DNA of 64,000 nt. Origin: Perkinsus marinus ATCC 50983. Lineage: Eukaryota; Perkinsozoa; Perkinsida; Perkinsidae. The stretch is taken from positions 169,176-233,175 of the forward strand of contig NW_003210195.1 in assembly GCF_000006405.1 (NCBI RefSeq). Direction: 5' to 3'. The notes beneath the pieces were generated by a model. It was not told the DNA's origin, did no database searches, and worked only from the letters and a program-made list of their open reading frames with translations. This document shows positions 1 through 11,551 of the stretch, piece by piece. Both the position numbers and the translations under genes were made by a program. Each line of letters begins with the position of its first letter. Position 1 is the stretch's first letter.

Positions 1-1772
1 ACCTGAGTAGCTGGTTCAGACTATCATATCACCATCCTAGTCCTGGTAGTGGTGATCATGATGATGATAAAGATTCCCACCTCAGAGATGTAGCACTATG
101 CTGTTTGGGGGAAGCCATGGTATTAATCATTGTATCAGATATACGTTATTGGTATGCAGGAGTTTGTTGATTTGGATGCGACCGCTATAATAAAGAGAGG
201 CTTTAAGATGGTGAGGTTAAGATGGGATAATAATCGTCGGTTGGAGTGGTAGAAGTAGATGACCAGCAAGTTCGAGGGTGAGACAGAGCATGAAGTTAGG
301 AGGGCTCAGTTCAATCGTGCCTTATGCAACATCTTTGATAACTATCAGAAGAGGCAGGGTATACCTAGACAAGATAGAGTGCACTATACGGAAGTAGGCC
401 CATGCACTCTTCTGCTGCCCCATCCCCCCATCGTAGGGAATATTATCATCAGGTGCAGTGTATAACGATGGTAGGACTGTACATATCAGTATGGGTTAAG
501 GAGTCTCTAGCTAGGGAGATATCTCATGTCCATACTAAGAAGATTAAAGGAGGTATGGAGCACTCCCTCTGCTGCTCATATGTTGGTTATCAGGCTTAGG
601 TGGTGCTCATGGAAATAAGGGCGGGGTACTACTGAGCATGAAACTTCATAACACTCTCATATCGATGTGTAGTGTACATCTAGAGGCTGGTGAAAAGTAA
701 TACATAATTCATCCACATGTAGAACAATGTCAAGTCAGGTTGATGGATATACGAAATGATCAACTGCATATGATAACGAGTGAATACCGCCAACAGATAA
801 GGGAACAGTACGCAATAATGGGGAGTATTAAACGGCGAGTCCTCTTCCTATTGGGGGACTTCAATTTCCGTCTCAACTGTGATAGAGATACAGCAGTGGA
901 TTTGCTTGACAAAGGGGACTTCGGTATGCCAGAAGTTACTCTTATTGTGGTACCGTTTTGGTATGTCAGAGAGGCTAGCACAAAACGACCAATATTATCA
1001 AGGGGAGTGTACAGACAGTACTCTAATCGAGTGCAATGAGGGGAAGATATCTGACTTCATGCCCACCTACAAGTGCTGAGATATTCCCACTACTATCATG
1101 TGGAGAAAAGCCCTTGCTTAGGTTTGAACCCGAGACTATGCAGCTTGCCGTCAACAGATGCCCGAGTTGGTGTGATAGAATATTCTTCCAGTGTACACCA
1201 CATAAGGCTCTCATTATTGATACATATCAGTCTCATCACAAGTCAGCAGGGGGGGGGCACAAGTCTCTGCTATCCCTTGTATCAGGTATATCTCGTCGGA
1301 TCACAAGCCGGTCAGTGCCACATTCGAATTGGCTGTTGACCTTCCCACTATCCGTTCGCCAGTGAGAGTTAAACGACGACCAGCGAGGAGGTCTGCTCCA
1401 GAGGCACCGACACAGCAAGCCAGCAGGGCGTCGAACGCAAGCTCAGTGCCTGAGGTGGACTTGCTATCTTGGGTATCTGAGCCTGAGATAAAGTCTAGAG
1501 TTATTAACACTACCACAACTCCTGCTGTTCCTAGTAGCAATCTTACGGATGACTACTTTGGGCCATTCGAGAGTGCAACCCCTTCTTCATCTGAGGTGGG
1601 GTGGAAACCGAATAGATTGGTGGAGGATGATTATGTTGTGGTCGACGATAACTTCTATGCTTGTACCAGCAGTAACGAGGGTACTGTCCATGATACACGA
1701 GAGGAAGAACAGAGGTCTCCTCCATCACAGAGTCACTCTACAGTACAGGAGCCTCCAGACTTACTACTTTAA
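1..1772 (+). CDS. Inositol polyphosphate 5-phosphatase, 5' end outside window
   Basis: Removes the 5-phosphate from phosphoinositides or inositol phosphates (Mg-dependent, DNase I-like fold). Frame 3 is open from base 3, so the N-terminus lies upstream. Introns placed at 120-159, 211-258, 394-452, 553-599, 690-722, 924-969, 1073-1121 and 1242-1285 join the family motifs in order: EFVDL near 160, GNKGGV near 611 followed by HLEAGE, the catalytic block GDFNFRL near 858, PTYKFEP across the seventh intron, CPSWCDRI near 1160 and SDHKPV after the last intron. About 150 residues of Ser/Pro/acidic tail follow to the TAA at 1770-1772. No SAC, RhoGAP or SH2 region is visible in the part present, so the subfamily (OCRL, synaptojanin or IPPc-only) cannot be fixed. 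The eight short introns set the pattern for the window. Confidence 0.93.
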
Positions 1773-2797
1773 AGGGAACAAAAACCCTTGTACAATAGCA
1801 AACACGATACAGTTTCATATGGATATGGTATTGTGCAATCGTACATTTGACATTTTCAACATTTGCTTTCCGAGAATTGAAGTGCCTTGTGTTTCACGTT
1901 CGATGATCGGTCTATCTGGGTTTGTTCCCGATATTCTTTGAGATTACTCAAATCTTAAGATGGGTATCTGTGTGCTGTGGGAGAGACAGTATCTCAGTAG
2001 TCGTGCTCACTATCATAGTGCCAACATGTCTATGACTAGTGTATCGAACTAGAGGCGATGTGATAACTTATGAAGGTCATTGTAGAACAGTAGCTTATCA
2101 ACTTCGAACCCAACCAAATCGATAACGATCATAGATTCCTAATCGACACGCACACAAGTTCATCGATCGAATATAACTATGACTAACACGACCGTGTGAA
2201 TGCTGGAAAAACTTGCGAAAAATGTGGTAGATTGGTGGTTATCAAGGTGTAAATGATTTGCCTCGAGCTCGTATTGAGTTCATCGCGGTCACAGCCGCCA
2301 CTACCATCGTACACCCTCCCCCAACACTTTCTTGGGTCGGTAGTAGTCAATGTAGTTGTCTGCCCATTCTGCGATAGCGTGACGTCTCAACTGGTTATCA
2401 AGCTTCTAGTAGAAGGTGAAGAGATCAAGGACGTCAGTGATGTGATAATGGAAAAGACTTTTGGTCAAAAGTTGCCAGAAAGAAGGGAAAAGGATGGGGT
2501 TGTTCAAAAACTACATTATACATTATTCTCCCTCGACCGTACTGTCTTCAACCCAATACAGGCACAGTAACCCCCAAGAAAAATCACTTGAAGTAATTAT
2601 TCAAGTAAATAAGCAGTGTGATTGTGGAATCGCGAGTTGTATATCGAGAACTCCATGCCTGTTCTCGAAGATACGGTTAGGGCTGGTATCGCTCATCGTT
2701 GGTGTGGCTTATTCAGACCTGTTATCCTTGTTAGTCATGAGGCGTTTGACGAATCTGAGTGATAGCAATGATCGTGACTGAATAAGCTTTGTTATAA
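1773..2797. other. Convergent intergenic region, no supported gene
   Basis: About 1 kb between the 3' ends of two convergent genes. A plus-strand frame is open at 2253-2570, but it has no recognisable motif, no convincing splice partners and no similarity I can name. I see no RNA gene or repeat. Confidence 0.5.
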
Positions 2798-4279
2798 TTA
2801 CTGTGGATAGTTAAGGAAGACCAGGATGGAGGGTACTATAATAACCGCTATGATGAAGTTCTTGGCGAGAGCTTGCATCCAATTACCTCTTACTCTATGA
2901 CGCTGTATCTTACTTGACTTAGAGAGACTGCCCACGATCTCAGGATGGTAGTATCGTGCCTGATAGATGGTGTTTATTGAGCAATCCATTACAGCAGAGC
3001 AGCTTACATGTACGGCTATTCCGTGCAGTACAACAGCTGACCTCGCTGCAGCTTTGACGACTTGCTTGGTTGCTAAATCGCGCCACTTGGCATACACATC
3101 ATCATCGATTTGGTACCTACATTGTCATACAAAACCAACCGTCGTTGCCAAATGATACATTCTAGGGACTTCACGTCCTCTACCGCCAGCTATGACGGAG
3201 TATATATCACTACACGACATCTCCATTGACTCCGCTATCCACTCGGCTATACCTATAAGCCCTTTAGATAGTAATGGTAGAGTGAACGAATACTACTACC
3301 CTTGCTGTAGATTTTGTTCACTAGTTGGATGCCGTATCCACCATCCTGGACCAGCTTATCGAGCTCGGCGTTATATGCTTTTAATACGAGCTGCGTCTCG
3401 AGATTAGCAGCCGAGGAAATCTAGCATGGAGATCGCATGAGACCCTCCCCCTTGGGTATCTACTACATCACGTTCCCAGAAGTCATACAAGTTAGTGCTA
3501 GGGTCATCATGGTATTGGACGCTTATCCTTCGCCCGTGGTCATCAGCTCCAAACCCTGTATGGAGAGGTTGATGCAAATCCTGTACTAAGCCTAAAGGGG
3601 AATAGGACATAATCATGAGGAGCAGTCTCCCGGCCAACAGTACCTAGCAGCCAGCTTATCTGTACAGGCTCTGTCATATCTTTCGCAATGCCATGATCTT
3701 CACCTGACTTACTCGCGTGTGTTACTCGGCCGAATATATCGTGAATCTGGTAAAGCAGTAAAAGAGTACTCTAGTTCCAGTACTGTCATTACCGAGCGGT
3801 AAAGGCCTTGGGATTCAGCATACTTATCCGGGTTATTAACATCGAAAGTGCATTGCCAATCTCTACAACGATAAAACGGTAATAGCCGCATCAAACAGGA
3901 GTGATAGTATTATTACCTCAGTTGGGTCTCATAGTGATTCTCAACAGTCCTATCATAGTTAGCATATTGGAGTTTATCATGAGCATATCGTGACATGTAG
4001 GGAATTGACTGACCCTTGAGGAGCTTGTTGAGATCCTCTCTGAAAACAATACTAATGTCTACCAACATGTGTATCAGCTACTCACATATCCCTATAACTG
4101 AGTACCCGTGATACAGCCTCACCAATACGCTCATGTATATCCTTATCCCAAGCATAAGCACTATGGGGTACTAGTGTGATAATAATACACCACAGGCAAA
4201 TGCCGAGCATCGTGGCTCTACTAGATGAAGGAAACATGGAAGTAACTTCAAGAATAAAACTACCATATACAGGGGTCAT
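2798..4279 (-). CDS. S1/P1-type nuclease, secreted or membrane-anchored
   Basis: Zinc-dependent single-strand nuclease/3'-nucleotidase family. The protein opens with a hydrophobic leader ending in SAYA, so the mature chain would start with Trp (WDKDIH), as the family requires because the N-terminal Trp binds zinc. Introns on the minus strand at 4052-4085, 3863-3916 (approximate low end), 3747-3792 and 3592-3643, plus later ones, join the leader exon to an exon ending in WLLGLVQDLHQPLH, the metal-binding signature, then TNLYDFWERD and AEWIAESMEMS, which match the Asn-Leu-Trp and WA-ES elements of the family. The usual GGN after the HQPLH block reads HGR. The last 20 or so residues form a hydrophobic segment (NFIIAVIIVPSILVFLNYP), so the enzyme may be anchored at its C-terminus. 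Several in-frame ATGs precede the leader core; the start may be the ATG nearer MLGICLW. Confidence 0.88.
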
Positions 4280-4332
4280 TACTGCATAACACTACGTAAG
4301 TGCCAGTGAGGAACGTTATAATACGCTGAGGA

Positions 4333-5115
4333 TCAGCTCGCTGATGACGAGGCGCTCTCAGCTGCTATGGCAAGAGATTCGTCAACTACTGCCCTACATA
4401 TTGGGCAATGCCCTCTTATTTTTAACCAGTGCATTATACAATCCCAGTGGAAGACATGACCACATACAGGCAGTTCGAGGCACCTGATGGCTACCTACTA
4501 TTCATACATAGCGTACACTACTACCTATCATTTCTCCCTATCCGTTGGACACAAATACTGCACTCAGTTGAGCCACTGTCCAACGTGGTAGCGTCTAATG
4601 CATTGAGGACTCTAGGGTCCACAGGATGGCTTGCAATTATTGCTCTAGTATCTCCGGCACTCGACGTGAATGAGGATGTACTCGAGCTCTGATCTATGCA
4701 TACTCGGGCGTGTGTGGGAACATGACCGACTAAGGCAGTAGTGATGATCACGACATCACGTCAGCGGAAGGGTGCTACCTGGGAAATATCTTTGATGAGC
4801 TTCTGACCACTCTAGACCAGGTAGATCCCCACATGGCGGTCGATGATGATGAGATGTATTCTCTCTAGCCATAATGCTAGAGATACTATAACAATAGAAT
4901 GCTGCATGACATTCCCTATGACCCGGTACCCTGTCGGAGTACACAACACGCGCCCTCGCGGGTCACTAAGGGGTTGCCGACATTTCCAACCAAATATACG
5001 CCACACTTTATCTTGTATATCAGAAGGACAAAAACCTCTCCTCACAAAATGTATAGATAACTCAATGGGAGACCAATATCTACTAACATAATCTGGAAAC
5101 CTCCCTCTCGCCGGC
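4333..5115 (-). CDS. RING-H2 finger protein, probable E3 ubiquitin ligase
   Basis: The last two exons give a complete RING-H2 finger: ECSICVQRI, then CGHVFHWDC, then HCPICR, with the spacing of the C3H2C3 class, followed by a short Ala/Ser tail and TGA at 4333-4335. Upstream minus-strand exons are joined by a 44-nt intron (about 4883-4926) and another about 4727-4775, giving an N-terminal half with no recognised domain. The N-terminal frame is open to about 5115 but I found no in-frame ATG, so the true start or a first exon is missing. A role in ubiquitin transfer is inferred from the RING alone; the substrate is unknown. Confidence 0.8.
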
Positions 5116-6228
5116 AATTAAATTGTACAGAGATATTCTATTTTCCCCATCCTGACAATTATATCAAAAACAATGAACGACTCACCCCAAAAATGCTGCA
5201 TTCCATTCGAGCATTAGGATTATATTATCATTTAAGCTATACACACTAACGACCCATACTCATACACAATCCTAAACATTTTATGGAAAAATTTTTTTAA
5301 ATACTATCAACAATCGTTTTACTGCTTTCACTACTACTATCGGAAATACTGCTCACCGAAGAGGAAGAAGACGAAGAGGAAGAGGAAGAAGACGAAGAAG
5401 AAGAATCACCAACACCTTCCACTGCCACCGTCACGGTGGTACCGTATCATCGTTCCGCGTCACACTCCAACGATAATGAGACTTCTTACCTCGCTGGACT
5501 ATTGCCTTGGAAACCAATCTCATCTCGTTTATTATGGGATTTCCTCTTGCCGTCCTGAACGAGAAACAGTCAGTTTTTCTGCCGCCCATAGGATCCACAA
5601 TTCCATAGGATCCACAGAGGATCCATGTGGACTCTAAGAAAATGAACAGATAGAAAGAAGCAAGTGGCTCATCCGAAAACGTGGATGCATTTTCTTACAC
5701 CTTCCGCACGGATTGTGCCGGTAGGAGCTGAACGAGTGGGAACGGAGACGGTAGGAGCTGGACCGGTAGGAGCCGGGCCAGTGGAGGCTGGGCCACTAGA
5801 GATGGTAGCACCTTACAAAATCAAAGTACTAGCGCGTAGCATAGTTATATATCGCGCAAAAGCAAAGAAGAAACACTTCGCACATTCATGACACAAAACA
5901 GTTACAGACACGTTGATAGATAACTCACCTGCAGCTCTCACATTCTAAGCATAGTGTAGAGGAATGATCCTCTATTGAATAACCCTGTATTGATGATTAC
6001 AACACAACTTTATATAATTTTGAACTATATATGATGATACAGATGATACTAGTGTACGGAGGGTTACATCACCTAGTGGATTCAACTTGTGGGAAGTCCG
6101 GTCCGTGGATACACATGATGTGTAACACATCCACATGCCTTCGGGAGTGGGATTTGGCCATCACACAGAACCCCACTGCATCGCCCGCTGATGATCCCCG
6201 ACTGCACCATATGGACGCTCGGGACGAC
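5116..6228. other. Low-complexity spacer with short repeats, no assigned gene
   Basis: AT-rich DNA with a GA-rich run at about 5356-5404. The run can encode Glu/Asp or Lys/Arg tracts depending on frame, and none of these frames has a clear ATG. No motif identifies a gene. Confidence 0.5.
5585..5795. repeat. Short tandem and dispersed repeats
   Basis: Around 5585-5630 the word CCATAGGATCCACA occurs twice, and GGATCC three times within about 40 bp. At 5718-5795 a degenerate GTAGGAGCTG-like unit repeats four or more times, encoding a V-G-A-G-P-like run in one frame. These look like ordinary minisatellite expansion. Confidence 0.6.
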
Positions 6229-6380
6229 GAACTGGTACATGGCAATGCCATGTACCAGTTCACCGTCACGGCTTCCGTCACGTATGCCATGATGGCATAC
6301 GTGACGGAAGCCTCCATGGGGGGTGGTAAGCGACCAGCACAGAACGAAGCGCGAATGGGTACCAAGTTGGTACTACCAAC
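6229..6380. repeat. Chain of perfect inverted repeats with 1-nt spacers
   Basis: Arms 6229-6244 and 6246-6261 are perfect complements (16 bp) around one base. Arms 6270-6290 and 6292-6312 are perfect complements (21 bp) around one base. A GTACCAA/TTGGTAC pair follows at about 6359-6373, overlapped by TTGGTA/TACCAA. A further perfect 16-bp palindrome (TCACTAAATTTAGTGA) lies at 6772-6787. No gene is assigned here. Confidence 0.9.
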
Positions 6381-6391
6381 CGATCGCTTCT

Positions 6392-6752
6392 TTACACCAA
6401 TTCCGTCTTGTCATCGAGGACTCCCACCACTTCGGGTTCCACAACACGCACTGTTTCTCCAGGAAACAAGTCCCCCTCGAATCCTCGGAAGACCATCTCC
6501 GACTGCTCAGCAGTTTTTGTGAGAAGCACCATCACCGTATTGGTAGTAGTGCATCCCACCAAAACCCACCGATGATAAGCGCGTTCGGCTGACTGGCCGT
6601 TTGTTGTATGTGCCACCCTCCGCATCATACGCCGTCGGATCACTGAACCTTATCAGCTTCTCACCAGGTTGTTTGGTGTGTAGAACAAGGCAGACAATCT
6701 CGGTGTCAAGACTTTCGGCACTCCTTCCTTTCAGCGCAGGATTGGATATCAA
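6392..6752 (-). other. Coding-like stretch of unknown origin
   Basis: Two overlapping minus-strand frames read like protein, with balanced composition and beta-rich phrases such as WVLVGCTTTN and RVVEPEVVGV. I recognise no family, and no single frame spans the stretch. It may be a relic of a gene or mobile element, or chance. It sits beside the palindrome chain. Confidence 0.25.
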
Positions 6753-7441
6753 TCGCCTGGGCGAATTGGTTTCACTAAATTTAGTGACACCAAGTATGAT
6801 CTAGGATACCACACGGGGACCATGTATTGCGCCTTGCTTCAACCTGTTGCTTCGACTTGAAAACTTGCAATACTTTGGTGCACACGTACCACTCGCGACT
6901 ACACAAAAATGTGGTTCTAGATTCTCCTCTACGATGATTTAGACGTCATTGCCACACTGGTGATAATCTAATAGGCCCACCTCGACCTAAGATGATGCCC
7001 TTAGAAACTTTGGTTATCCGCACCGGCCACTCTTCGACATTTATGTGTCAAAAGAGGGCTATCGATTGCGCGCGTGTCACTTCCGGTTTTGTGCTGCGCG
7101 ATCAGTGCCAGCTAATTACCTTAGCTTGCGATAGTGGCGTTCAGCAGATGATTGACGATGCCCGAGGAATGTTAGGCCATTAGCTCGGCTGGATGAGTAA
7201 GTCCGACGCCGGCTGTTGTTGTGGCCACTCGCATTGGGGAATTCCTTATCGGCCGTAATAGGCGGTACTAGGAAGCGATTGCATGGTGGGTTGGAGTGGT
7301 TTGATTAACGCTAGGTGGAGACCTCGGAGTATGCAACTGGCATAATGCCAGCTGGCATCCCTCGACACAGTCGTATCATGCATCGCTAGCTTCGCTTTTA
7401 TCATAGCCGTCATTATAGTTGATTCATCTGAGACTAAGCGA
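6753..7441. other. Spacer, nothing recognised
   Basis: Apart from the 16-bp palindrome at 6772-6787 I see only short open frames without motifs or convincing splice structure. No RNA gene was recognised. Confidence 0.4.
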
Positions 7442-8067
7442 ATGCTCTTTAACCTCCGTCACAAATCGTCATCATGCAAGCTCAATAACGAAAGTTCGGT
7501 GAAGTCTAAGAGAAGGAATGGCTTTGGAGTAAGCAAGCTTGCTATTGGTCACTTATACTCTCACGGCCTGTATCTATCAGAGTCCCAAGTCGCCTTCGGA
7601 GTCGACAGTATCATCCCTGTCCACAGCTACTGATGGCATCCTTCGCCGTTCAGGCGATTCCGTGGATAGTATTAGAATTGACAGAAAAGGTAGTAACTTT
7701 ATGGAATACTCAGGGCTTTGGCTCAGCAGCGATATCCTAGTATTCTATCATACCGAGAAGTCCACATGCTCGTTATGGTAGGTAATTTCATACATTATGG
7801 ATCAAAATCGCACTCTATATCCTTCGCTGATGAGGTGGAAGGGGATACTGGACGTTTGGAGAACGTTTTTATTGTGGAAAGTTTCAAGGTAGTAACAGTA
7901 CTAGGAGAACGTATGGCTCACATGGAAATTGTAGTTGCATATCATCATTATCATGACTCTACTGTCAGGCATATAACTACGAGGATGATGAAGTCCCCGG
8001 TGACAGTAGGAGCCGTAGAGGCTGTTTCAGTTTGCGAAGGATCTTCTGAGATCTACTTGTTACCCGA
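7442..8067 (+). CDS. Hypothetical protein, multi-exon
   Basis: Not recognised. Plus-strand segments read as Ser-rich text (SPKSPSEST near 7580), then VEGDTGRLENVFIVESFK near 7838. An intron (about 7890-7969) leads in phase to an acidic then basic tail ending CFSLRRIF. The first junctions could not be phased with certainty, so both the start and exon 1 are tentative. No transmembrane segment or known domain is visible. Confidence 0.35.
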
Positions 8068-8499
8068 TTAACACTCTCAATACTATAAACCCGATACTAT
8101 CCGTTGTTAGTCCGTTAGTTACCAAAGTAGTTGAAAATAGTAGTACATACCAGAGTAATACGTGTCAACGATGATGGTGATATCACCTTAGTCGTCGTTT
8201 GTTTTTTGCTTCCTAGAGCTGTATCGATCCCTTCCTCCCTCCTCTATTCCTCTTGAAATGCTGCATATGGGCTTAGTTGTTTATATTTCTACTCTTGCTA
8301 TCATTGTGACTATCGCTACGACTTGCCATTGCTGTTCTACACTTGCTGTTTGTAGCCCTGTAGTTGGTATTTGTATTTATCGTGCAGCGATGCTCACTTG
8401 TTGCTGGTAAACTGTTAGGAAATGTGATAAATGATGTAGTTGTTGTTGTTAAAGGAGCTTTGTGATTACGAGAGGGCGGCTGGTTATTATGCACTCGAG
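8068..8499. other. Spacer, nothing recognised
   Basis: Sequence between two weak gene candidates. It holds a region rich in TTGTTG-like words (about 8420-8460) that reads as Thr/Asn-rich on the minus strand; I take this as low complexity. Confidence 0.4.
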
Positions 8500-9246
8500 G
8501 CTTCTGGCCGCCGCTCCATAACTAAGCTAATGCAGCGGTGCTAGTGGTTTGTATCATTGTTATTCTATTGGAGGTAGATAGGCTGCCTGAAGTCGGCGTT
8601 ATCGATAGAGCCAGTAAGACTAGGATGCAGTATGAAGCTCTACTAGGGAGGTTGTTGGTGTGACTACTTCTAATGAGGTATGCCTTATGGGTTTTGTATC
8701 GTTACTGTTCCGGACCTTGATCTTCGTCCAGTATGATCAACTGGTAGTATTAGTATACATCATATTCTCAACAAGCGGCTCCACGACAATTAGCTCGTAT
8801 TGTCGCTATTGAATGCTTAAATGTTTTTGTCCTGTCACTATGTCTTGAGGCGACAAGGGGGTCGGTCACCTGCCGTGTTGCCCTACAGTATATTGATGGA
8901 TCTGTTGTGGCCTTATCATCTATACCCGTCGTCTTATTGTTACCAATACTGTTACTACTACTACATACACTTCCACTGCGTGCCGCTCCCGACAGAGGCT
9001 ACCGATCCCGAAGGCCATTCGGTTATCGATACCCACTGTTGTTGAATCTGGATGTGTCATCATTCTTCTTACAAGATACTACATGATTCCGATGATTTCT
9101 GTGATTCTGGCCGTTTATTGTTCTTCATATACTGCAATGCATAACGTTAGTCTGAAATATCTCGTCTTGTCGCCGCTACTTTCCCGTCGATTAGTCTCCT
9201 ATCAACCGGCATGTCTTATACAACTGAGTCGTGTTGGCGTCAATTA
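8500..9246 (+). CDS. Possible membrane protein, tentative
   Basis: Not recognised. A plus-strand segment near 8590-8660 reads VGVIDRASKTRMQYEALL. A second long open stretch (about 8765-9085) contains a strong hydrophobic run (PVVLLLPILLLL) typical of a membrane segment, and a third hydrophobic stretch lies near 9080-9240. I could not join the pieces by phase-matched introns, and no start codon is defended. It may be one multi-pass protein or parts of two genes. Confidence 0.3.
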
Positions 9247-9599
9247 AGGGCTCTATAGCCAGTCTCCTATCGAGCATACTGGGAGTCCCGCAGGTCCATT
9301 GTGAGTAGCTCGGACGAGCTCTATGGCAGTAGCAAGTGATATGGTCTGGCATATCATCCTGTGGTTGACGACCCCCCTCAGCCATACTCTTGAAGGGTAT
9401 CCATCTGGGATGGGTCCAGGAAACGAGGTAGAATAGCTCATACGAGGTGATGATAGCAAGATGAATAGTAGTAGCAGGTATCGGGTATGTATGGGGAGTA
9501 CTCAAGATATAGATCAGTATTCATGCGACCGCCCACTGATGATGATAGATCATACAGTCTTACCATCGCGAATAAGGTATGATCAAGATGCTTGTGGGA

Positions 9600-10432
9600 G
9601 TATCATCATATTTGGACTCGGTTACTGTAGATCAGGTGTGACGTATGTGAAGAAATACTCAAGCACCTTCTGCCCAGTGCGAGGAGCTTGACTGATATCG
9701 ATGACATACTAGATGTGTTAGAGAGTATCGCTGTCAATGTTCAGCACTGTGATATGCGGCTTCCATATAGGCCATGTAGACGAGGATACAGTGGAGAAAA
9801 GTAGCGACCCCCAAGTAAATAGGATCAATCTTAGTAAAATTGGATGCAACAAGCACTTTAAAGACTCTCTTTTGGCAAGGGGTAGGGTAACGGATGGCGG
9901 TGTATTCCCCCTGTAGCCATGCCTTCTAGGTTTCCATATCGGGCCTTGTCACGATCATCTCGGCCCGCCCCACACAGATGATAAGAGTAGCGAGACTTGT
10001 CTCAAGAGGGGTACTCCTAGGACAGAAGCTCAAATGGAGGTGTAACGTGATCCGCTTCAGCTCCCATTGTTGTTATCACTACTCGATCATCGAGAGCACC
10101 CGAACAGATATAATCGAGATTTCGATGCACTATTCTACGCCTGTGAAGCCACTATAGGGCGTTATGGTGATGATATAGCGGAATACTTAGTAGACCATCA
10201 CTACAACGATCTTGGAGGGTACGATCGAAATGTACATCGAAAATGGGAAGGGCTCAGTTTGGATAGGTCTGGTGAGGACACACAAGCGGTGTGCCGGTAT
10301 GCAGGGCAGTGCATCATCCATAACAGGAGGCGTCAAAGTAAGAGAGTGGGCCAGCGACTCCTAATCACTGTGGCTAGGTCACAAAAGGGCTACTGCCATG
10401 GAGGTGTCAGATGGAGATTTGTGAGTGCATGA
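9600..10432 (+). CDS. Hypothetical protein, multi-exon
   Basis: Not recognised. One exon (about 9640-9805) reads EEILKHLLPSARSLTDIDD and continues as a helical segment. A second (about 10060-10330) encodes a charged region with YACEATIGRYGDDIAEYLVD and HHYNDLGGYD, entered through an acceptor ending CTTCAG just before 10061. Codon texture and acceptors support a real plus-strand gene. Its start and end are unclear; the TGA at 10430-10432 may instead lie in an intron that leads into the next unit. Confidence 0.4.
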
Positions 10433-10506
10433 CACGGGAAGTCCTGTTATCGCTTGTGGTTTCTCCTACACGACTCAGCCGTTTGCGTTATTAGACCTAG
10501 ACCTAG

Positions 10507-11551
10507 ATGTTTCGATGTAGGCTTCCTGGCCTTGTTGCTTTGATGCAAGCCAACATATCACAATCTTCTAACTCAAAGCAAGAAGCAGTAGGAAGGATCC
10601 ATGTTACGGACCTCATGCTGCAGCTACAATTACCACCTACAACAACACCATCCCCGGAGTCTACCCAATCGATGGCGTGCAGCAGCCAGCAGATATCCTC
10701 ATCATTGGAAGACCCATCGATGCAGCCCCATGGTTCTGACTTGACAAGCCCTCAGTCTTCATCAGCAGGAGTGGGAGGGATTGTACCGTTGGTCAGAGGC
10801 ATTACTAGACGACCAGTGGATGTCAATAAGCTGGAGTCGATACGAAATGATATAATACGTGGAATTCAAATGTGGTCCATCAACAAGATTGAGCTATTCT
10901 CCCACTTCCCGGGCAGCTCAGGATCTTATATGTAAGCGGTCTCACAGGTGGGTTATTGGTTGTAATCCATATCTAGGTACAGACGGAGCATTAGCACGGG
11001 CAAGGGTATGGATGAATTAACAGACAACGTGACGAGCATAACGAGAGCATGCCCCAATAGTGATAGGTCTGTACGGTGTGATAGCCTACCATCGATGGAC
11101 TCGAGAGACCGGGTTGTACGGTATAATGAAGGCCTATTAAGGCTGGAGAAAAGCTCCAAGACCGCAGCATTACAGCGTCTGTTACATGTACAGGATCTCC
11201 GTTATGAAACTTTCCTTAGCAAGCTAGATGATGATAACACTATTAACTCGATGATATCCCATACTGCCCCTCCTACAGGAGTTGCACATACACTGATGAG
11301 GCAGAAACGTCTTCGTGCCTGTCGTACGCGGAATGAGGCGTTCGTATCTCAGAAATCTGCCCGACGATACTGAACATGTCCATCCTGATTACGTGGTGGC
11401 AACAGCCTCTGCTATTGCGGTGACCTTCTCCATATTGCTCTTGATAATCTCCGAATAATCCTTCGTTCGTTCCCTCATAACCCAACTAGTAGTGCTGCTC
11501 GTTGGTCTCTCTCTGGTCTTGCTAGCATCCTATGTATCAGCAGTAGCTTAA
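10507..11551 (+). CDS. Hypothetical Ser/Gln-rich protein with C-terminal membrane segment
   Basis: Not recognised. It starts at the ATG at 10507 and runs about 140 residues rich in Ser, Gln and Pro, ending in a segment with VDVNKLESIRNDIIRGI. After a short intron comes a coiled-coil-like exon (about 11026-11370: RYNEGLLRLEKSSKTAAL). The distal part holds two hydrophobic stretches, the last (LVVLLVGLSLVLLASYVSAVA) ending at the TAA at 11549-11551. A coiled coil plus a C-terminal hydrophobic end resembles tail-anchored or SNARE-like proteins, but no layer residue pattern was established. The junction between the two hydrophobic stretches is unresolved. Confidence 0.45.

Noticed and set aside
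5313-5560. Glu-rich or Lys-rich protein encoded by the GA run
   Set aside because: Open frames lack an in-frame ATG and any domain; two different frames are equally open, as expected for low-complexity DNA.
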